A stretch of DNA of 6,829 nt, taken from the NCBI GenBank assembly GCA_945931735.1, contig CAMEPN010000098.1, forward strand, positions 1-6,829. Reading direction: 5' to 3'. Positions 1-6,231 of the stretch are shown here, piece by piece. The position numbers and the translations under genes were made by a program. The notes under the pieces are model-generated. The model did no database searches and was not told where the DNA came from. It saw nothing but the letters and a program-made list of their open reading frames with translations. Position 1 is the first letter of the stretch; each line of letters starts with the position of its first letter. The DNA comes from an uncultured Clostridia bacterium (GTDB lineage: Bacteria > Bacillota > Clostridia > Oscillospirales > Ruminococcaceae).

Positions 1-611
1 TATTTCCAGATAAGCGAAAGCGCGGTCTTTTCGCCTATGCCCGCAACGCCGGGGATATTGTCCGAGCTGTCGCCCATCAGCGTTTTCACCTCGAGCATTT
101 CGCGCGGGGTCACGCCGTATACCTCGGCTATCTTCGCGGGGGTGTAGAAAATGTCGTCCTTGTTTGAGGCGAGCCGCACCGTCACGCGGTCGTTTATAAG
201 CTGGAAGCTGTCGCGGTCGCCCGTCATTATCACGCAGTCGCCGCCCTGCTCCGCAGCCGCGCGGGAGAGCGTGCCGATGATGTCGTCCGCTTCGTAGCCC
301 TCAAGCTCGATAACAGGCACGCCCAGCGCCCGCAGCAGCTCGCGTATAACGGGCATCTGCTGCGCCAGCTCCTCGGGCATCGCGTGGCGGGTGCCCTTGT
401 ATTCCGCGAACATTTTGTGGCGGAATGTCGGGGCGCGGAGGTCGAACGCCGCCGCGATGTGATCGGGCTGCTCCTCCTTCAAAAGCTTGAGGTAGATGTT
501 CATAAATCCCGTGAGCGCGTTGGTGAACATTCCTTTTTTGTTGGAAAGCAGGCGTATGCCGTAAAACGCGCGGTTCATTATGCTGTTTCCGTCTATCAGT
601 AAAAGCTTCAT
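1..611 (-). CDS. polA: DNA polymerase I, N-terminal 5'-3' exonuclease part (3' end cut by window edge)
   Basis: Pol I removes RNA primers and fills gaps in replication and repair; the part seen here is the 5' nuclease (FEN-like) domain. About 203 codons are visible, and the gene continues beyond position 1. It opens MKLLLIDGNSIMNRAF, with the first metal-binding Asp at D7. The conserved acidic cluster GYEADD gives E107, D109 and D110. TGDRDSFQL gives D132 and D134. MGDSSDNIPGVAGIGEKTA gives D181 and D184 and leads into the helix-hairpin-helix DNA-binding segment. All expected catalytic acids are present. The ATG at 611 follows GGAGAG with good spacing and sits 11 bp after the upstream membrane-protein gene, so it is the distal gene of that transcript. 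Because the polymerase domain is outside the window, a stand-alone 5'-3' exonuclease (ExoIX/YpcP type) cannot be excluded; full-length PolA is favoured. Confidence 0.85.
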   Translation of the reverse strand, partial: MKLLLIDGNSIMNRAFYGIRLLSNKKGMFTNALTGFMNIYLKLLKEEQPDHIAAAFDLRAPTFRHKMFAEYKGTRHAMPEELAQQMPVIRELLRALGVPVIELEGYEADDIIGTLSRAAAEQGGDCVIMTGDRDSFQLINDRVTVRLASNKDDIFYTPAKIAEVYGVTPREMLEVKTLMGDSSDNIPGVAGIGEKTALSLIWK

Positions 612-622
612 GTATTCTCTCC

Positions 623-1213
623 TTATCCGCAGTTGCGCACAAAATCCACCCATTTGCGCGGCAGCTTTTTAAGCAGCAGCATCGTGCAGGCGCCCGTGAA
701 CGCGCCGCCGATAACCGCGCTTGCCATAAGTATGGGAGTATAGGCAAGCACCGAAAGCGTCCCGTAAAATATCACCGCCGTCAGAAGCTGACCGATAATA
801 TGTGCTATCGCGCCCGCTATCCCCGTGAACGGGATATAACTAAGATCGAAAAGAAAGCGCGGCGTAATGCCGTTCTCTTCCTTGTTTTTCGGGAATATCC
901 TCCGCACCGCGAGCATCGCGCCGCACGCGAAAAGTCCGCCCATAAGCCCGTATGCCGCGTTCATCAGCGAGCCTGTGATGAGCGCCGCCGTGAAACAGCG
1001 CAGAATGCTCACCGTAAGCACCTCGCGTCCGCCCCACCTGCCGCCGATGTACAGGATAAAAAGCGTAACGACGTTCCCAAGTCCGACGCGCACGCCCGCA
1101 ATGGGGCATATCGGCGGGAGCATGGTTTCGAGCGCGGAAAGCGACGCCGCAAAACAGATAAACAGTGCGGTCAGCGCAAGCTTTCGTGTTGCAAGTCCTC
1201 TTTCGTCACTCAT
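623..1213 (-). CDS. Gx transporter family / heptaprenyl diphosphate synthase component I-like membrane protein
   Basis: This is a 196-residue, strongly hydrophobic protein with about six membrane segments (roughly residues 10-30, 40-58, 62-84, 85-105, 121-145 and 148-178). After a short basic N-terminus (ATRKLALTALF) it has ALETMLPP and then GVRVGLGNVVTLFILYIGG. This Gly-rich segment is the hallmark I associate with the Gx transporter family (Pfam Hpre_diP_synt_I). The family was named after heptaprenyl diphosphate synthase component I but looks like an ECF-type substrate-binding (S) membrane subunit; its substrate is not established. The length is typical. The start ATG overlaps the stop of the upstream gene by 4 bp (ATGA) and is preceded by GGAGAG inside that gene, which indicates translational coupling. 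No ECF ATPase, EcfT, Rnf or prenyltransferase partner gene is visible in the window. The family call is firm; the function is not. Confidence 0.85.
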   Translation of the reverse strand: MSDERGLATRKLALTALFICFAASLSALETMLPPICPIAGVRVGLGNVVTLFILYIGGRWGGREVLTVSILRCFTAALITGSLMNAAYGLMGGLFACGAMLAVRRIFPKNKEENGITPRFLFDLSYIPFTGIAGAIAHIIGQLLTAVIFYGTLSVLAYTPILMASAVIGGAFTGACTMLLLKKLPRKWVDFVRNCG

Positions 1214-1779
1214 CTCATTCTCTCCGAAAACATTTCCGCAAGCTCGCGCATCTCCGATTTTTCCTCGGGAACGGCCGGCGCGGGGGGAGCGATCTTTTCG
1301 CCAATTTGGGTATAATCCCCCTCGGTAAGCTCCTCCGACGTCATTTTTTCAAGGTAAGCGCGCAGATACGCCGCGAAAAATGCCGCCAGTGCTGCCAATG
1401 CCGCCGTGAGCATTATCACCCCGCAGACCGAGAACGGCGCGCCGTTTTCCGCCAGTGCCCCAGCCGTAAAGCATATCGCCGCATACGCGAGGTCGAGGAT
1501 ATACACGATTGTCTTTTCGGCAGTCCCCCCTCCAACCGACAGAAACGCCACAGAAACCACCGCGGCTGCCCCGACTATTATCGCCGCCACCGCCGCGCCT
1601 GCGCCGAGCAGCACCGCCGCCGCAATGCAGCCGACCGCCGCCGCGCACTGGTAATAAAAGCAGGCGTGTATAACCCGCCGCAGCACGCGTATCCTTTTGC
1701 GGCGCGCCGCTTCAAAATCCGCAGCAATGTCGCCCTGCGTGCGGAAATGAACCAGCCGCTTCCTCAGCGCTTCCGTCAT
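1210..1779 (-). CDS. Unrecognised four-helix membrane protein, Ala-rich
   Basis: I do not recognise this 189-residue protein. It begins with a basic amphipathic stretch (residues 1-36, many Arg/Lys, including ARRKRIRVLRR). Four predicted membrane helices follow at about 39-58, 60-80, 91-110 and 117-139, the first two extremely rich in Ala, Gly and Val. It ends with a charged tail (140-189) containing a PPAPAVPEEK linker and a final Glu/Arg-rich helix. By the positive-inside rule both ends are probably cytoplasmic. The ATG at 1779 has AGGAGA about eight bases upstream. It is the first gene of a tight cluster with the Gx-transporter protein (4-bp overlap) and polA, and lies 187 bp after nadE. 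The cluster suggests a shared transcript but does not reveal a role. The reading frame is supported by its ribosome site, the coupled overlap and a convincing membrane topology. Confidence 0.8.
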   Translation of the reverse strand: MTEALRKRLVHFRTQGDIAADFEAARRKRIRVLRRVIHACFYYQCAAAVGCIAAAVLLGAGAAVAAIIVGAAAVVSVAFLSVGGGTAEKTIVYILDLAYAAICFTAGALAENGAPFSVCGVIMLTAALAALAAFFAAYLRAYLEKMTSEELTEGDYTQIGEKIAPPAPAVPEEKSEMRELAEMFSERMR

Positions 1780-1804
1780 GTTTTCACTCTCCTGTCGGTA
1801 TTTT

Positions 1805-1831
1805 TGTCAAATAATATTACATCTTGTCGAA
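1805..1831. promoter_or_regulatory. Pair of Spo0A-box-like sites upstream of the membrane-protein/polA cluster
   Basis: On the plus strand TGTCAAA lies at 1805-1811 and TGTCGAA at 1825-1831, exactly 20 bp (about two helical turns) apart and in the same orientation. TGTCGAA is an exact match to the 0A-box core (TGNCGAA) bound by phosphorylated Spo0A in spore-forming Firmicutes; TGTCAAA is a one-base variant. They sit 26-52 bp upstream of the ATG at 1779. Read leftward, the first gives TTGACA, a consensus -35, but no good -10 follows at 17 bp, so a plain sigma-A promoter is not evident. Seven-base motifs occur by chance; the regulatory role is inferred from pairing and position. Confidence 0.35.
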
Positions 1832-1897
1832 ATTTATCATTTTTTCGGGAATATTCGGGCGATTTATTCCGCAGCGTCAGCCGGTACTCCGTGAACA

Positions 1898-1937
1898 ATT
1901 ACGCGAATGTTCGCGCCATTAATTTCTCACGCGTAAT
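1898..1937. repeat. Nested inverted repeats in the gap between nadE and the downstream cluster
   Basis: The outer arms ATTACGCG (1898-1905) and CGCGTAAT (1930-1937) are perfect 8-bp complements. Inside, CGCGAA (1902-1907), TG, then TTCGCG (1910-1915) forms a 6-bp stem with a two-base spacer, so the two pairings are mutually exclusive. On the minus strand this lies just after the nadE stop. No run of T follows, so it is not a convincing intrinsic terminator. It may be an operator (a dyad centred at about 1908/1909) or a transcript-end processing structure. It does not match the LexA/DinR spacing. Confidence 0.35.
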
Positions 1938-1945
1938 ATTACTGT

Positions 1946-1966
1946 ATAATATAACATTTTGTCGAA
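1946..1966. promoter_or_regulatory. Third Spo0A-box-like site, within a copy of the motif at 1811-1831
   Basis: TGTCGAA at 1960-1966 directly abuts the nadE stop codon. The surrounding 21 bases (1946-1966) match 1811-1831 at 19 of 21 positions: both read ATAATAT-N-ACAT-Y-TTGTCGAA on the plus strand. The conservation therefore reaches well beyond the 7-base core and makes coincidence less likely. A related stretch lies inside the diguanylate cyclase promoter (from 4021, ACATTTAGTCGAATTAT). Function is inferred only: it could be a binding site for Spo0A or another regulator governing the polA-containing cluster. Confidence 0.35.
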
Positions 1967-3883
1967 TTATTGCAGTTCATCAAGCTCCTTGAGCCAAAGC
2001 GCGCTGCTCGCGTCGCTCGGCATTCTCCAGTCGCCGCGCGGGGAGAGCGTTACCGAGCCGACCTTTACCCCGTCGGGCAGGCAGCTCCGCTTGAACTGCT
2101 GCGCGAAAAATCTGCGGTAGAACGTCCTCAGCCACTTAAGCACAGTGTCGCGGCTGTACGCCCCATCAAACGCGTACATTGCAAGGCGGAACACCTTTTT
2201 CGGGGGAAATCCCCAGCGTATCCCGTTGTAAAGGAAGAAGTCGTGCAGCTCGTAGGGTCCGACAAGGTCCTCGGTTATCTGCGCGATGTTGCCGCTGTCG
2301 TCCGCGGGGAGAAGCTCGGGGCTTACCGGCGTGTCAAATATGCTTATGAGAACGTCGCGCAGGTCGGTGTCGTCGGAAATCTCCGCATAATAACGGACGA
2401 TGTGGCGGACGAGCGTTTTCGGAACGCCCGCGTTGACCCCGTACATACTGATGTGGTCTCCGTTGTAGGTCGCCCAGCCGAGCGCAAGCTCCGAAAGGTC
2501 GCCCGTGCCGACAACCATGCCGTTTTCCGCGTTCGCGATATCCATGAGTATCTTCGTCCGCTCGCGCGCCTGACCGTTTTCGTAAACGACGTCGTGCACG
2601 CTCTCGTCATGCCCGATGTCGCGGAAATGCTGCTCCACCGCCGCCTTGATGTCGATAACGCGGAGCGTCGTCCCGAGCAGACCGCACAGCTTTTCCGCGT
2701 TGGATTTTGTCCTCGCGGTAGTACCGAAGCATGGCATCGTCACCGCGATAATATCGGTCATAGGCCGCCCGAGAAGCTTCATCGTTTCCACGCAAACCAG
2801 CAGAGCAAGGCAGGAGTCAAGTCCGCCCGATATTCCTATCACAAGGCTGCGGCAGTTGGTGTGCTTAACACGCTTCGCAAGTCCGTGCGCCTGCATCGCG
2901 AGAATGTCCTCGCAGCGCTTGTCCTTTTCCGCGCCCGACTGCGGGACAAACGGCGTGGTTTCTACCCTGCGCGTGAGCTTGGTTTCGGTAACATTCATGC
3001 AAAAGCGTACTCTTCTCATTCCCGCGCGAAGCCCGCCCTCGAACGAGGTGTTCCTCCTGCGCTCCGCGGAAAGCTTCGCGACGTCTATCTCGCTTATCGT
3101 CAGCCCCGTGGTGTAAAGCCTGCCCTCCGCGAGCGATGTTCCGTTCTCGGCAATAAGCCTGTGCCCGCCGAAAACAAGGTCCTGCGTCGACTCGCCCTCG
3201 CCCGCGCTCGCGTAGATATACCCGCAGATGAGCCGCGCAGACTGCCCCGTAACGAGCGCGCGGCGGTAGTCGTCCTTGCCTATCGTTTCGTTGCTCGCGG
3301 AAAGGTTCGCGATGACCGTCGCGCCGCCCAGCGCAAGCGCAGTCGACGGCGGCTCCGCCGACCATAGATCCTCGCATATCTCCGCCGCAAACACAAGCTC
3401 GGGAATATTCTCACATTCAAACAGGATATTCAGCCCGAACGGAACAGTCCTGCCGAACATATCTATCTCAAAATCCCCCTCTTCGGGCGCTGCAAAATGG
3501 CGCTTTTCGTAAAATTCGTTGTAATTCGGGAGGAATTTCTTCGGAACAACGCCGAGCACCGCGCCGTCCTTGATGATAACGCCGCAGTTGTACAGCTCCC
3601 CGCGGAACATTATCGGACAGCCCACCGCCGTCAGCATATCCGCGCCGTCCGTAGCGGCGGTTATGCGCCTGAGCGCGTTCATTGCGCCGTCAAGCAAAGC
3701 GGGCTGAAAAAAAAGATCCTGACAGGTGTACGCCGTAACGCAAAGCTCGGGCAGTACGAGCAGCTTTACTCCCTGCCCGCGCGCCTCGTTTATCAGCTCT
3801 ATAATGCGCTCCGCGTTGTATTCGCAGTCGGCGGTCTTGATGTCGGGCGTTCCCGCCGCGGCTTTTATAAATCCATCAAACAT
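1967..3883 (-). CDS. nadE: Glutamine-dependent NAD+ synthase
   Basis: This cytoplasmic enzyme makes NAD+ from deamido-NAD+, ATP and glutamine, the last step of NAD synthesis. The 638 residues match the usual length of the two-domain form. The N-terminal nitrilase-type glutaminase domain (about 1-280) has its triad: E46 (LVLPEL), K115 (VVPKKFLP) and C170 (AAEICEDLW). The three residues have the same mutual spacing as the Mycobacterium tuberculosis triad E52/K121/C176. The C-terminal synthetase domain carries the ATP-pyrophosphatase P-loop SGGLDS at 352-357 and the later GTGDLSELALGWATYNGD segment. An in-frame ATG 13 codons upstream (3922) is rejected: the -10 box ends at 3931, so transcription would begin at about 3924, that ATG has no ribosome site, and family proteins begin like MFDGFIKAAAG. 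The chosen ATG has GGAGA ten bases upstream. No frameshift or missing key residue was seen. Confidence 0.96.
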   Translation of the reverse strand: MFDGFIKAAAGTPDIKTADCEYNAERIIELINEARGQGVKLLVLPELCVTAYTCQDLFFQPALLDGAMNALRRITAATDGADMLTAVGCPIMFRGELYNCGVIIKDGAVLGVVPKKFLPNYNEFYEKRHFAAPEEGDFEIDMFGRTVPFGLNILFECENIPELVFAAEICEDLWSAEPPSTALALGGATVIANLSASNETIGKDDYRRALVTGQSARLICGYIYASAGEGESTQDLVFGGHRLIAENGTSLAEGRLYTTGLTISEIDVAKLSAERRRNTSFEGGLRAGMRRVRFCMNVTETKLTRRVETTPFVPQSGAEKDKRCEDILAMQAHGLAKRVKHTNCRSLVIGISGGLDSCLALLVCVETMKLLGRPMTDIIAVTMPCFGTTARTKSNAEKLCGLLGTTLRVIDIKAAVEQHFRDIGHDESVHDVVYENGQARERTKILMDIANAENGMVVGTGDLSELALGWATYNGDHISMYGVNAGVPKTLVRHIVRYYAEISDDTDLRDVLISIFDTPVSPELLPADDSGNIAQITEDLVGPYELHDFFLYNGIRWGFPPKKVFRLAMYAFDGAYSRDTVLKWLRTFYRRFFAQQFKRSCLPDGVKVGSVTLSPRGDWRMPSDASSALWLKELDELQ

Positions 3884-3930
3884 ATTTATCTTTTCTCCGT
3901 TCTTTTGAGAGGTAAATGTCATACATATTT

Positions 3931-3959
3931 ATTATATACATTTTACGAATAAAATTCAA
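3931..3959 (-). promoter_or_regulatory. Sigma-A promoter of nadE
   Basis: Read leftward, TTGAAT (3959-3954) is followed after exactly 17 bp by TATAAT (3936-3931). This predicts transcription start near 3924 and a leader of about 40 nt before the ATG at 3883. The -35 differs from consensus at one base and the -10 is perfect. The promoter is divergent from that of the diguanylate cyclase, with about 58 bp between the two -35 boxes. I saw no riboswitch-like structure in the short leader. Confidence 0.8.
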
Positions 3960-4016
3960 GTAGTATTTTATTTTGTTCTATGTACTCATACACATATACC
4001 TATATCATTTTTGATA

Positions 4017-4045
4017 TTGACATTTAGTCGAATTATGGCTATAAT
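4017..4045 (+). promoter_or_regulatory. Consensus sigma-A promoter of the diguanylate cyclase gene
   Basis: TTGACA (4017-4022), a 17-bp spacer and TATAAT (4040-4045) are all perfect consensus. The predicted start is near 4052, giving a leader of about 26 nt. The spacer holds AGTCGAATTAT (from 4026), related to the TGTCGAA motifs at 1825 and 1960, so a regulator bound there would lie between the -35 and -10 boxes and would be expected to repress. That regulatory reading is inference. Confidence 0.85.
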
Positions 4046-4077
4046 ATAAGTGATTACTATTATTTTGGGTGAAAAAT

Positions 4078-6027
4078 ATGGAAAAAGAGCGGAAATGTAT
4101 AGCGGTTCTCATCGAAAAGCCTAATAAAGATTATCAGGCGGGGATACTTCGCGGAATATACAGCGCTGCTTTCAGCCATGACATGAATGTGGCGGTTTTC
4201 TCGGTCACCATGCCCCGAAGCAGTGATAAATACCACGAGGGCGAAATGACAATTTTCACCCTCCCGGGAGATTACTCCAAATTTGCCGGGGTTATTTACC
4301 TGCCCGACACGATAGATTTTCCCTCGCGCGACAAGGTGATAACCGAGCCGCTGCTGCGCGCCGTGAGGGAGAAGAATATCCCCGTTGTCACGATAGATTA
4401 CAAAATAGACGGCATACCCTGCTACTACTGTGACGATTCCGAGGTTGTAAAGGCAATGGTGCGCCATCTCGCCGAGCACCACGGCTGCCGCGATATCGCA
4501 TATATGACCGGCTTCAAAGGTCACCCCCACGCAGAAATGCGCCTTAATGCATTCAAAGAGGCAATGCGCGAATGCGGGCTTACCGTTCGCGAAAACAGGA
4601 CATACTACGGCGATTTCTGGTACAACGAGGGCGAAAACTTCGTGAACACCCTCCTCGCCGACGAAAACGGACTGCCGGAGGCGATAATCTGCGCCAGCAT
4701 ACATATGACCGACAGCGTTTATTCCGCGCTGTTCAACAAGGGGTTCCGAGTTCCGCGCGACGTTCTGCTCGCAGGCTATGACGAAATGTCGGACAAGACC
4801 TCTCTTACCACCTGCACAATGCGCCGAACGGAAAACGTCGGCTATGCCGCATTCGACGGGATATTTTGCCTTATGTCGGGCGGCAGCCTTCCCGATTCGT
4901 CGCATATTAAATGCGATTTCTCGGGAAATTATGCGTTCACCTGCGGCTGCAAGGCTTCGTATGATTATGATATAAGCAGCTTCAAGCCCGATAGCAGATA
5001 CGAATTCTGTGACTTCTTCTCCGAGTTCAACACCATGAGCGAGGCGCTTATAAGCAGCGACAATATGAGGGATATGTTCTGGACGGCAAACTGGTTCACC
5101 TATTCCCTGCATGACATAACAAGCATTTATTGCTGTATGTGCCAAGAAGCAGCCAACCCCGATTCCTCCATGGACGAGAACAATATCCGCACCACTTATA
5201 CACCGGAAATGCTTACCGTTTACAGCCGCATAAACCATGAGGACGGCTCCCACGACGACTTTGTCGGAACGGACAGGAGGTTTGCGCTCTCGGAGGTGTT
5301 CCCGCCGCTTTTCGACGCGGAGGGAGAGCCTGCCGCGTATGTGTTCCGCCCGCTCCATTTCGAGAACAGGTGCTTCGGCTATGCGGTAATTTCCTACGGG
5401 AACAAAATACAGGCTCTGCCGGACGTTTTCGATTTCTGGATAAACACCCTCTCGAACGCGATTGAATCGCAGCGCCGCCTTTCGATAATGTCCTATCTCT
5501 ACAAAAAAACAAGGCAGGACGCGATAACCGACCTTATGACCGGGCTGCTTAACAGAAACGGCTTTAACCTCATGCTCCCGCAGCTTATCGACGACGCAAA
5601 GCGCAACGGAAAGCAGCTTCTTATCGTCATGGCAGACCTCAACGGGCTGAAATACGTCAACGACACCTACGGTCACGCCGAGGGCGACGAGCTTATCAAG
5701 ACCGCCGCGGGCGCAATGGCGCGTACTTGGATAGGCGGCGCGGTCTGCGAAAAGAATTTCCGTATCGGCGGCGATGAGTTCGTCAAGGTCGCTTACGGCG
5801 ACTTCGACGAGGATAAGCTCATCGAATTTCAAAACGCGCTCCGAAATTTCCTCGACGAACGCAGCGCGCAAAAGCCGTATCCTATCTATATGCCGCTCGG
5901 TTACAGCCTGTGCGGAGCGGACGAAAATGCGGACGGAGATAAAATGCTGTCCGTCGCCGATAGGCAGATGTACATTGATAAAGTCCGCATAAAAAAGGAA
6001 ACGGGCTTCGACCCGAAAAGAAAATGA
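4078..6027 (+). CDS. Diguanylate cyclase with LacI/GalR-type ligand-binding sensor
   Basis: This 649-residue protein is predicted to make cyclic di-GMP from two GTP under control of a bound small molecule. Residues about 5-275 form a LacI/GalR-type periplasmic-binding-like domain (opening KCIAVLIEKPNKDYQAGILR; later FAGVIYL, IPVVTIDY, EAIICASIHMTDSVYSAL, DVLLAGYDEMS). It has no helix-turn-helix, signal peptide or membrane segment, so it should act as a cytoplasmic sensor. A Cys-Gly-Cys motif lies at 289-291. The middle region (about 308-470) may be GAF-like. A helical linker leads to the GGDEF domain: DLMTGLLNR from 485, metal-binding D520 in DLNGLKYVND, and GGDEF at 564-568. The active-site motifs are intact, but there is no RxxD inhibition site just upstream. 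I chose ATG 4078, six bases after GGGTG, over GTG 4069, which would overlap that weak ribosome site. The gene is monocistronic as far as can be seen, divergent from nadE. The ligand is unknown, a sugar being likely by family. Confidence 0.92.
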   Translation: MEKERKCIAVLIEKPNKDYQAGILRGIYSAAFSHDMNVAVFSVTMPRSSDKYHEGEMTIFTLPGDYSKFAGVIYLPDTIDFPSRDKVITEPLLRAVREKNIPVVTIDYKIDGIPCYYCDDSEVVKAMVRHLAEHHGCRDIAYMTGFKGHPHAEMRLNAFKEAMRECGLTVRENRTYYGDFWYNEGENFVNTLLADENGLPEAIICASIHMTDSVYSALFNKGFRVPRDVLLAGYDEMSDKTSLTTCTMRRTENVGYAAFDGIFCLMSGGSLPDSSHIKCDFSGNYAFTCGCKASYDYDISSFKPDSRYEFCDFFSEFNTMSEALISSDNMRDMFWTANWFTYSLHDITSIYCCMCQEAANPDSSMDENNIRTTYTPEMLTVYSRINHEDGSHDDFVGTDRRFALSEVFPPLFDAEGEPAAYVFRPLHFENRCFGYAVISYGNKIQALPDVFDFWINTLSNAIESQRRLSIMSYLYKKTRQDAITDLMTGLLNRNGFNLMLPQLIDDAKRNGKQLLIVMADLNGLKYVNDTYGHAEGDELIKTAAGAMARTWIGGAVCEKNFRIGGDEFVKVAYGDFDEDKLIEFQNALRNFLDERSAQKPYPIYMPLGYSLCGADENADGDKMLSVADRQMYIDKVRIKKETGFDPKRK

Positions 6028-6038
6028 CCCCAAAACAG

Positions 6039-6065
6039 CTTTACCGCTGCGTAAGGGAAAGTTTT
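6039..6065 (+). terminator. Weak candidate terminator after the diguanylate cyclase gene
   Basis: Twelve bases after the stop codon, CTTTAC (6039-6044) can pair with GTAAGG (6051-6056, one G-U pair) around a six-base loop. Four bases (GAAA) and then GTTTTATT follow. The stem is short, the T-tract is offset and interrupted, and a competing CAGC/GCTG pairing exists. It is the only terminator-like element between this gene and the next promoter, but termination here is uncertain. Confidence 0.3.
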
Positions 6066-6089
6066 ATTAAATAATATTTAACGTCCGCG

Positions 6090-6118
6090 TTGACATTTTG
6101 CAGCGCGGATGTTATAAT
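6090..6118 (+). promoter_or_regulatory. Consensus sigma-A promoter running into the structured repeat
   Basis: TTGACA (6090-6095), 17 bp, TATAAT (6113-6118) is a perfect sigma-A promoter. The last three bases of the -10 are the first three of the closing stem of the first repeat. Predicted transcription start is about 6125, where the closing stem meets the first hairpin. The transcript would lead to the VWA gene at 6394 with a leader of roughly 270 nt, or could be a separate small RNA. The second repeat copy also has TATAAT at the same place (6240-6245), but only a poor -35 (TTCGGA, 6217-6222). Confidence 0.75.
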
Positions 6119-6201
6119 ATATGTTATGAGAACGGAGTTCTCATTGACGGCGAAAGCCGTCAGCCGCGAAGCGGCAACATATATTTCAAGGTTCGCTCAG
6201 C
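6105..6201. repeat. Cloverleaf-forming repeat, copy 1
   Basis: This is a 97-bp unit whose core (6116-6185, 70 nt) folds on paper into a complete four-way junction. The closing stem is AATATATGTT (6116-6125) with AACATATATT (6176-6185). Hairpin 1 is ATGAGAAC/GTTCTCAT (6126-6133, 6137-6144; loop GGA). Hairpin 2 is TGACGGC/GCCGTCA (6145-6151, 6156-6162; loop GAAA). Hairpin 3 is GCCGC/GCGGC (6163-6167, 6171-6175; loop GAA). The helices abut without a single unpaired base: 60 paired bases plus 10 loop bases. A conserved tail, TCAAGGTTCGCTCAGC (6186-6201), follows. The unit codes for no plausible protein. It may be a small non-autonomous mobile repeat (MITE-like), a structured RNA, or a leader element. 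I do not recognise it as a named family. Confidence 0.85.
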
Positions 6202-6229
6202 CGTCCGAATCTATGATTCGGAAAACGGC
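6200..6229. other. Stem-loop between the two repeat copies
   Basis: CCGAATC (6205-6211), loop TAT, GATTCGG (6215-6221) forms a perfect 7-bp hairpin. GCCGT (6200-6204) and ACGGC (6225-6229) add a further 5-bp stem below it, separated by an AAA bulge. The three-base loop style matches the hairpins in the flanking repeats, but no equivalent follows copy 2. No T-run follows in the plus direction, so it is not a classical terminator. Confidence 0.6.
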
Positions 6230-6231
6230 GT

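Noticed and set aside
384..602. Short plus-strand open frames over polA and the Gx gene
   Set aside because: Antisense to well-supported genes, without ribosome sites or recognisable domains.
1433..1446. 14-bp perfect palindrome AACGGCGCGCCGTT
   Set aside because: It lies within the coding sequence of the four-helix membrane protein and is expected occasionally in GC-rich codons; no partner sites were seen.
1902..1915. LexA/DinR operator
   Set aside because: CGAATGTTCG lacks the second half-site at the required CGAAC-N4-GTTCG spacing.
1970..3367. Open frame of 465 codons on the plus strand, antisense to nadE
   Set aside because: Arg/Ala/Val-rich shadow translation with no family features; nadE on the other strand has its full catalytic triad and P-loop.
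3884..3922. Upstream in-frame ATG (3922) as the nadE start
   Set aside because: It lies at about the predicted transcription start, has no ribosome site, and adds 13 residues not typical of the family.
4060..6033. Open frame of 657 codons on the minus strand, antisense to the whole diguanylate cyclase gene
   Set aside because: It mirrors a clear sense gene with intact GGDEF motifs, has no credible ribosome site, and its protein matches no family I know. Such long antisense frames arise from codon bias in GC-rich genes.
6116..6185. tRNA gene (cloverleaf with a nearby GGTTCG stretch)
   Set aside because: Arm lengths and loops do not fit: three- and four-base loops instead of seven, no linker bases, no anticodon loop, no CCA-compatible acceptor end.
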